Assembly (NCBI GenBank): GCA_022614855.1
Contig: JAKEHU010000015.1
Location: 1 to 44,286, forward strand
Direction of reading: 5' to 3'
DNA length: 44,286 nucleotides
DNA from: Chlamydiota bacterium
GTDB lineage: Bacteria > Chlamydiota > Chlamydiia > Chlamydiales > Rhabdochlamydiaceae
In this document: piece by piece, positions 40,217 to 44,286 of the stretch
How the letters are laid out: every line of letters starts with the position of its first letter
Position numbering within the stretch: the first letter of the stretch is position 1
The notes under the pieces: model-generated
Seen by the model: the letters and a program-made list of their open reading frames with translations, nothing else
Told to the model about the DNA's origin: nothing
The model's database searches: none
Made by a program: the position numbers and the translations under genes

Positions 40217-42163
40217 ATGATTCCACGAGAAAAGTTATTCCAAAAGCCTTCTTGCATGGCAATAAAAATCAGTCCTGATGGTCATCGCTTAGCTTATGTA
40301 GGAGCTGATCGAAATGGAACAATGAATGTGTATCTCACTTCTGGACTTTCTTTAGCAGAATTTCAACAAATTACAGATTTTAAAGAACCTGAAATTAAAG
40401 GTTTTTACTGGCTTCATAAAAACAATATCATTCTCCTTAAAGATGCTAATGGAACAGGACAATTTCGATTATATTCAGTTGCTTTGAACTCTGGCAAGAT
40501 TAAGGATCTTACCGCTGAGTATAAAGAAATTAATGCTAAAGTATTTCAGGTCAATTCAACAGAAGCAAAGGCTATCATTGGAATTAACAATCGCAATCCA
40601 ATGTTTCATGATCTCTACTTGCTCGATTGTAAAAATAACTCGCTTTCAAAAATTTATCAAAATGATCAATTTATCAATTTCGTTTTCGATAGCTCTTTGA
40701 ATTTAGTTATAAAGATAAAAATGAATGAAGATAGCTCGATAACTTTATTAGATAAAGAGAATGATGTCCTTTTTAATATTTCTGCTGAAGATGCATTTCA
40801 CACAGAATGTCTCCGATTTAACGAACACGAAAATGCTCTTTATCTTCTAGATAATAGGAATTGCAATACGACACAATTAAAGAAAATCATTTTCAATGAA
40901 ACTCACACAGAGATTTTATTAGGTGAGGATCAATTGAGTGATATATTAGATGTTCATTTTGAAAATAACAAGCCGGTTGCCTACTCTACTTATTTCATGC
41001 ATCAAAAATGGCATCCTCTTAACGATAAGATCAAATCCGATCTCGATTATCTTTCTATACAAATAGGAAAAAATTTTGAAATTTTCGACCAATCAAGTGA
41101 CGATCAATCATGGATTTTAAAAAATAGTATTCCGGATCAAGGCATTGAATTTTGGCTCTACAATCGTCCAACAAAGCGTCTTGCTTTACTTTACTCATAT
41201 CCGGAGATTAAAAACCTAGCCAAAATGTATGCTTTGCTAATACCTTCTAGTGATGGATTGAATTTAGTAAGTTACTTGACCCTACCCAAGGACATGGATC
41301 AAGGAGGTAAACCTAAAAAACCTCTTCCATTAGTCGTAGTTCCACACGGTGGCCCTTTTAAAGTTCGCGATATTTATGAGTATTCTCTCGACCATCAATG
41401 GCTTTCTAATCGAGGTTATGCTGTATTGAGCGTAAATTTCCGATTATCTTCTGGATTTGGAAAAAAATTTGTCAATGCTGGTAACGGACAATGGGGAAAA
41501 AGAGCCCATCAGGATATTCTCGATGCTGTAAAATGGTGTATCAACGCAAAGATTGCTAAAAAAGACAAAATTGCTGTCTTTGGGGGCAGCTATGGTGGTT
41601 ATGAAGCCTTAGCCAGCCTTACCTTTTCTCCCGAAGTATTTGCCTGTGCTGTTGCTATCTGCGGACCTTCAAATTTAAAAACAGTTCTAGACAAAGTTCC
41701 CTTTTATTGGGAATTTCCAATTTCTACTCTTTCCGATAAAATGATGTATTTTACAAAAAATGCTTTTATCAAAAGCATGGGAGGTAATCCCAACGATGAG
41801 AATGAGATTCCCTACCTTCACAGCTGTTCTCCCCTAAATCATGTAGATAAGATTCAGAAACCTTTGTTATTAGTCCATGGGGTTAATGATCCTATTGTTG
41901 CTGCTTCTGAATCGGACCAGATTTTTGAAAAAATGCAACAAAAAGAATTACCGGTTACTTATATTTCTTTTCCGGATGAGGGACATGGCATTACTAAGTT
42001 CGATAATATGATGTGTTACCTGGCTTACAGCGAATGGCTCTTAGCGCAGTTCTTAGGAGGAACTTATGAACCTCTTTCTGAAAAAGAGGTTCAGTCTTCG
42101 AGTGCTGTTATACGTTCTCATGGCATGATCCCTAAAGAAGTAATATCCGCTGATAAAAAATAG
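40217..42163 (+). CDS. S9-family prolyl oligopeptidase-type peptidase
   Basis: A 648-residue cytoplasmic serine peptidase with no signal peptide. An N-terminal beta-propeller (about residues 10-340, with ISPDGHRLAYVG and similar blades) gates a C-terminal alpha/beta hydrolase. The triad is visible: Ser458 in FGGSYGGYEA, Asp558 in GVNDPIVAAS, and His590 in PDEGHGITKF. VVVPHGGPF supplies the oxyanion region. Relatives are acylaminoacyl peptidases and dipeptidyl peptidases. It is likely to degrade oligopeptides imported from the host. It starts 25 bases after the symporter stop on the same strand and may be in the same transcript; convergent with aroDE. Confidence 0.94.
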   Translation: MIPREKLFQKPSCMAIKISPDGHRLAYVGADRNGTMNVYLTSGLSLAEFQQITDFKEPEIKGFYWLHKNNIILLKDANGTGQFRLYSVALNSGKIKDLTAEYKEINAKVFQVNSTEAKAIIGINNRNPMFHDLYLLDCKNNSLSKIYQNDQFINFVFDSSLNLVIKIKMNEDSSITLLDKENDVLFNISAEDAFHTECLRFNEHENALYLLDNRNCNTTQLKKIIFNETHTEILLGEDQLSDILDVHFENNKPVAYSTYFMHQKWHPLNDKIKSDLDYLSIQIGKNFEIFDQSSDDQSWILKNSIPDQGIEFWLYNRPTKRLALLYSYPEIKNLAKMYALLIPSSDGLNLVSYLTLPKDMDQGGKPKKPLPLVVVPHGGPFKVRDIYEYSLDHQWLSNRGYAVLSVNFRLSSGFGKKFVNAGNGQWGKRAHQDILDAVKWCINAKIAKKDKIAVFGGSYGGYEALASLTFSPEVFACAVAICGPSNLKTVLDKVPFYWEFPISTLSDKMMYFTKNAFIKSMGGNPNDENEIPYLHSCSPLNHVDKIQKPLLLVHGVNDPIVAASESDQIFEKMQQKELPVTYISFPDEGHGITKFDNMMCYLAYSEWLLAQFLGGTYEPLSEKEVQSSSAVIRSHGMIPKEVISADKK

Positions 42164-42174
42164 AAGATAAATAA

Positions 42175-43575
42175 TTAACTTTGAATAGGAATAAGCTTCC
42201 AAAGGTAATGTTGCAATCTTGCTTGTAAGAGAAACATTGCAAATCCACTGATGACTTTGCATCCTCTTTCTTTTGCAGATAGGATAAAAGAACTTTTTCG
42301 ATGAGCCTGTGTAATATCCATGATAAACCTATTTGGAAGGATAAAGTCTGTAGAAATGGGATGGGGATTTGGGGTGCAATTAATGAGAAGATCGTAATCT
42401 AGCTTCTCCATATCTGCAAAATCTCCCCAGTTTGTTGAAAAATCTTCTCCTGCCCGTTTAGCTCTTTCTTTATTTCTATTTAAAAATGTAACCTCTGCTC
42501 CTCTTTTTTTTAACTCAAAGCCAATTGCTCTTGCTGCTCCCCCTGCCCCCAAAAGAATGGCTCTTTTTCCAGCTACTTGCAAACTTTGTTCAATTGCCAG
42601 AGCAGCTCCAAGTCCATCAGTATTGTGTCCAATGATTTTCCCTCTAGGAGAAAAAACTAGGGTATTTACAGCTCCAATCAATTTTGCATCTGGTTCGATC
42701 TCATCGAGAAAATCGAGAATAGCTTCCTTCAGTGGCATTGTCACGCTGAGTCCTTTAAATCCGACTGTTTTTGTATATGCTAAAAGATTTGGTATCTCTT
42801 TTGGACTACATTTCATTTTCACATAGACTGCATTCAGCCCTTTTTTCTTAAAAAAAAGATTATGGGTAAAAAAACTGCGGCTCCGATTTACTGGATCGCC
42901 GATTAAGCCGTAAAGGTTGGTCTTTTCATTCAACTGTTTGTAAGAATAAAAATAGTGCATGGCAAAAATAGAAAGCTGGGAAGCTATATCAACATTTCCT
43001 CCATATTGAAGAAAACTTCCAAAAACTGGTCCTAAAACTCTTGAAAAAGTCCCATTTTCTCCCATTGCAATCGCAATGATTTTTTCTCTCTTGCTTTTTT
43101 CTTTTGCAAAAGTAACCAGTCGAAATGCATCTTCCGTAGATAATGGCTCTGTTGCAAATTTGTAGGCAAAAGGTTGTCTCTCTTTCATCTTCTTAAAAAT
43201 TGGTTCCAAATCCTCTGGCGTTTTCTCAAAGTTGTGATAAGAGCAGATAATTTTAGTTTTATCTCTGAGCATGAGAAAAAAAGAAGGGTCTGTATCGTAT
43301 TCAAGATCTAAATACTCTGGCTTTAACTCCATCAGTTTTAAAATCAAAGCTTGCCGACTTTTTTCACTCCCAGTAAACTTCCCTCCATGAGCTAGCTTTC
43401 TAAGAGTGAAAATGGTTGGTTTTGGGTAACTCTTGAGCAGTGAACCAAGTTTGGGGATATCAATGGTTTCCAAGTGGTCGATGCGCAGCTCAAACCCATC
43501 GACAAGAGGATCTACCTCCCTCATGAGATCAAAGGCTTTATCAAGTGAAGATGTTGCAATTGTGGCAAATAACAT
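42175..43575 (-). CDS. aroDE: Bifunctional 3-dehydroquinate dehydratase / shikimate dehydrogenase
   Basis: A 466-residue fusion. Residues 1-205 or so are a type I dehydroquinate dehydratase: ELRIDHLE, the catalytic His in CSYHNFEKTPE, and the Schiff-base Lys in YKFATEPLS. Residues from about 215 (YGLIGDPVNRSRSFFTHNLF) are shikimate dehydrogenase, with SVTMPLKEAIL (catalytic Lys), GAVNTLV, HNTDGLGA (catalytic Asp) and the NADP fold LLGAGGAARAI. This fusion is typical of Chlamydiae. ATG 43575 (MLFATIATSSLDKAF) was chosen; a GTG at 43602 behind AGGAGG would add nine residues but the spacing is too short. Its start codon overlaps that of the divergent aroB. Confidence 0.95.
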   Translation of the reverse strand: MLFATIATSSLDKAFDLMREVDPLVDGFELRIDHLETIDIPKLGSLLKSYPKPTIFTLRKLAHGGKFTGSEKSRQALILKLMELKPEYLDLEYDTDPSFFLMLRDKTKIICSYHNFEKTPEDLEPIFKKMKERQPFAYKFATEPLSTEDAFRLVTFAKEKSKREKIIAIAMGENGTFSRVLGPVFGSFLQYGGNVDIASQLSIFAMHYFYSYKQLNEKTNLYGLIGDPVNRSRSFFTHNLFFKKKGLNAVYVKMKCSPKEIPNLLAYTKTVGFKGLSVTMPLKEAILDFLDEIEPDAKLIGAVNTLVFSPRGKIIGHNTDGLGAALAIEQSLQVAGKRAILLGAGGAARAIGFELKKRGAEVTFLNRNKERAKRAGEDFSTNWGDFADMEKLDYDLLINCTPNPHPISTDFILPNRFIMDITQAHRKSSFILSAKERGCKVISGFAMFLLQARLQHYLWKLIPIQS

Positions 43576-44286
43576 GAAAGTTCTGAATGCTACCTTTATC
43601 ACTCCTCCTAAAAGTACAAAAGTCTATCTGGGAAACCAGATCGATCTTCCAAGCCAAATTTCTGCTTTGGAAAAAAGGAGCAAATTAGCATTTATTGCTG
43701 ATAAGAAAGTCTACCATCTCCATAGAGAAAAAATCACTTTAAAAAATCGATCGATTCCCCTTTTTCAGTTTCCAGCAAAAGAAAAAAATAAAACGAGGAA
43801 ATTGAAAGAAGAGATAGAAAATTGGCTTTTTGCACAAAAAATGGATAGGCAAAGCTGTCTCGTAGCAATAGGGGGAGGAACTACGCTAGATGTTGCTGGT
43901 TTTGTTGCTGCTACATACTGCCGGGGAATCTCCCTCATCTTTATTCCTACTACTCTCCTTGCAATGGTAGATTCCTGTTTAGGTGGAAAAACAGCAGTAA
44001 ACATGCCTTTTGCAAAAAATTATCTTGGAACTTTTTATCCTGCAGAAGAAATTTGGATTGATCTGCAGTTTTTATCTACCCTTCCTAAAAATGAACAGTT
44101 GAATGGCATGGCTGAAATGATCAAATATGGATTGATTCGGTCTGAAAAATTGTTTAATAGACTTCTTTCGAAACCCGCTTTACTTGAAAAAAATAATGAT
44201 TTTTCAGCAAATCTAAAAGCGGCTTTTGAGCAACAATGTGTAGAGCACATGGGCGAAAAAGCTGATTTTAGAGATGCTAAAAAGCA
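43574..44286 (+). CDS. aroB: 3-dehydroquinate synthase, C-terminus cut by window edge
   Basis: The frame opens at ATG 43574 (MKVLNATFITPPKSTKVYLG) and runs to the right edge, 237 complete codons. The NAD-binding and active-site blocks are present: LVAIGGGTTLDVAGFVAATY, FIPTTLLAMVDSCLGGKTAV, FYPAEEIWIDLQFLSTLP, and NGMAEMIKYGLI with the metal- and substrate-binding Glu/Lys region. The enzyme makes dehydroquinate, the substrate of the neighbouring AroDE. Its ATG and the AroDE ATG share the palindrome CATG, so the genes are divergent with no spacer. No Shine-Dalgarno sequence is visible. Confidence 0.95.
   Translation, partial: MKVLNATFITPPKSTKVYLGNQIDLPSQISALEKRSKLAFIADKKVYHLHREKITLKNRSIPLFQFPAKEKNKTRKLKEEIENWLFAQKMDRQSCLVAIGGGTTLDVAGFVAATYCRGISLIFIPTTLLAMVDSCLGGKTAVNMPFAKNYLGTFYPAEEIWIDLQFLSTLPKNEQLNGMAEMIKYGLIRSEKLFNRLLSKPALLEKNNDFSANLKAAFEQQCVEHMGEKADFRDAKK

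Noticed and set aside
43576-43602. GTG start for aroDE behind AGGAGG
   Set aside because: The AGGAGG is only one base from the GTG, too close for normal initiation, and the dehydratase domain begins normally at MLFATIATS. It is kept as an alternative only.
1-44286. CRISPR arrays, rRNA genes, complete insertion sequences or prophage modules
   Set aside because: No regularly spaced direct repeats, no rRNA-like stretches and no transposase, integrase or phage structural genes were seen on either strand.

Overview
The window looks like chromosomal DNA of a member of the phylum Chlamydiae, probably one of the amoeba- or arthropod-associated (environmental) families rather than Chlamydia itself. 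The reasons are the leuS-waaA pair, a fused AroD-AroE protein, a TLC-type nucleotide transporter, cydAB, a TrpR repressor, autotransporter surface proteins, many lineage-specific secreted or membrane proteins, and AT-rich, tightly packed genes. An aconitase, a malic enzyme and a type III polyketide synthase go beyond the reduced metabolism of the animal pathogens. The genus cannot be fixed from the sequence alone.

Left part (1-8.6 kb): a truncated unknown gene diverges from leuS-waaA across a spacer carrying copies of one short repeat. Two CAT-anticodon tRNA genes follow, then a decayed copy of the second tRNA's 3' end and a HicA/HicB toxin-antitoxin pair whose toxin reading frame has an in-frame stop near its start. 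A TPP riboswitch precedes an MFS carrier, which makes that carrier a candidate thiamine (or thiamine precursor) importer. A GNAT-like protein closes this part.

Surface and lineage-specific part (8.6-22 kb): two tandem autotransporters (the upstream one broken by a one-base frameshift), a small helical protein and an outer-membrane barrel. Then comes trpR behind a dyad operator, followed by a terminator-like hairpin that buries the ribosome binding site of the next gene. A three-gene ATGA-coupled operon combines two unknown membrane proteins with an FAD monooxygenase.

Metabolic part (22-44.3 kb): a glycosyltransferase-cydA-cydB operon; a beta-propeller phytase-like lipoprotein; a TLC-type transporter coupled to malic enzyme; thiol peroxidase; a probable operon running from a TauE/SafE carrier through a type III PKS and a histidine-rich membrane protein to a UbiG-like methyltransferase; CutA, a secreted trypsin-like protease and an ankyrin lipoprotein; a MITE-like palindromic element beside aconitase; a dicarboxylate/amino-acid symporter; an S9 peptidase; and divergent aroDE and aroB whose start codons overlap. 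aroB and the first gene run off the window edges.

The strongest candidate for an undescribed system is the type III PKS / membrane protein / methyltransferase operon at 30.35-32.7 kb, which could make a methylated phenolic or quinone lipid. The hairpin control between trpR and its neighbour, and the riboswitch-controlled MFS carrier, are also notable. No stretch longer than 300 bases lacks a gene.
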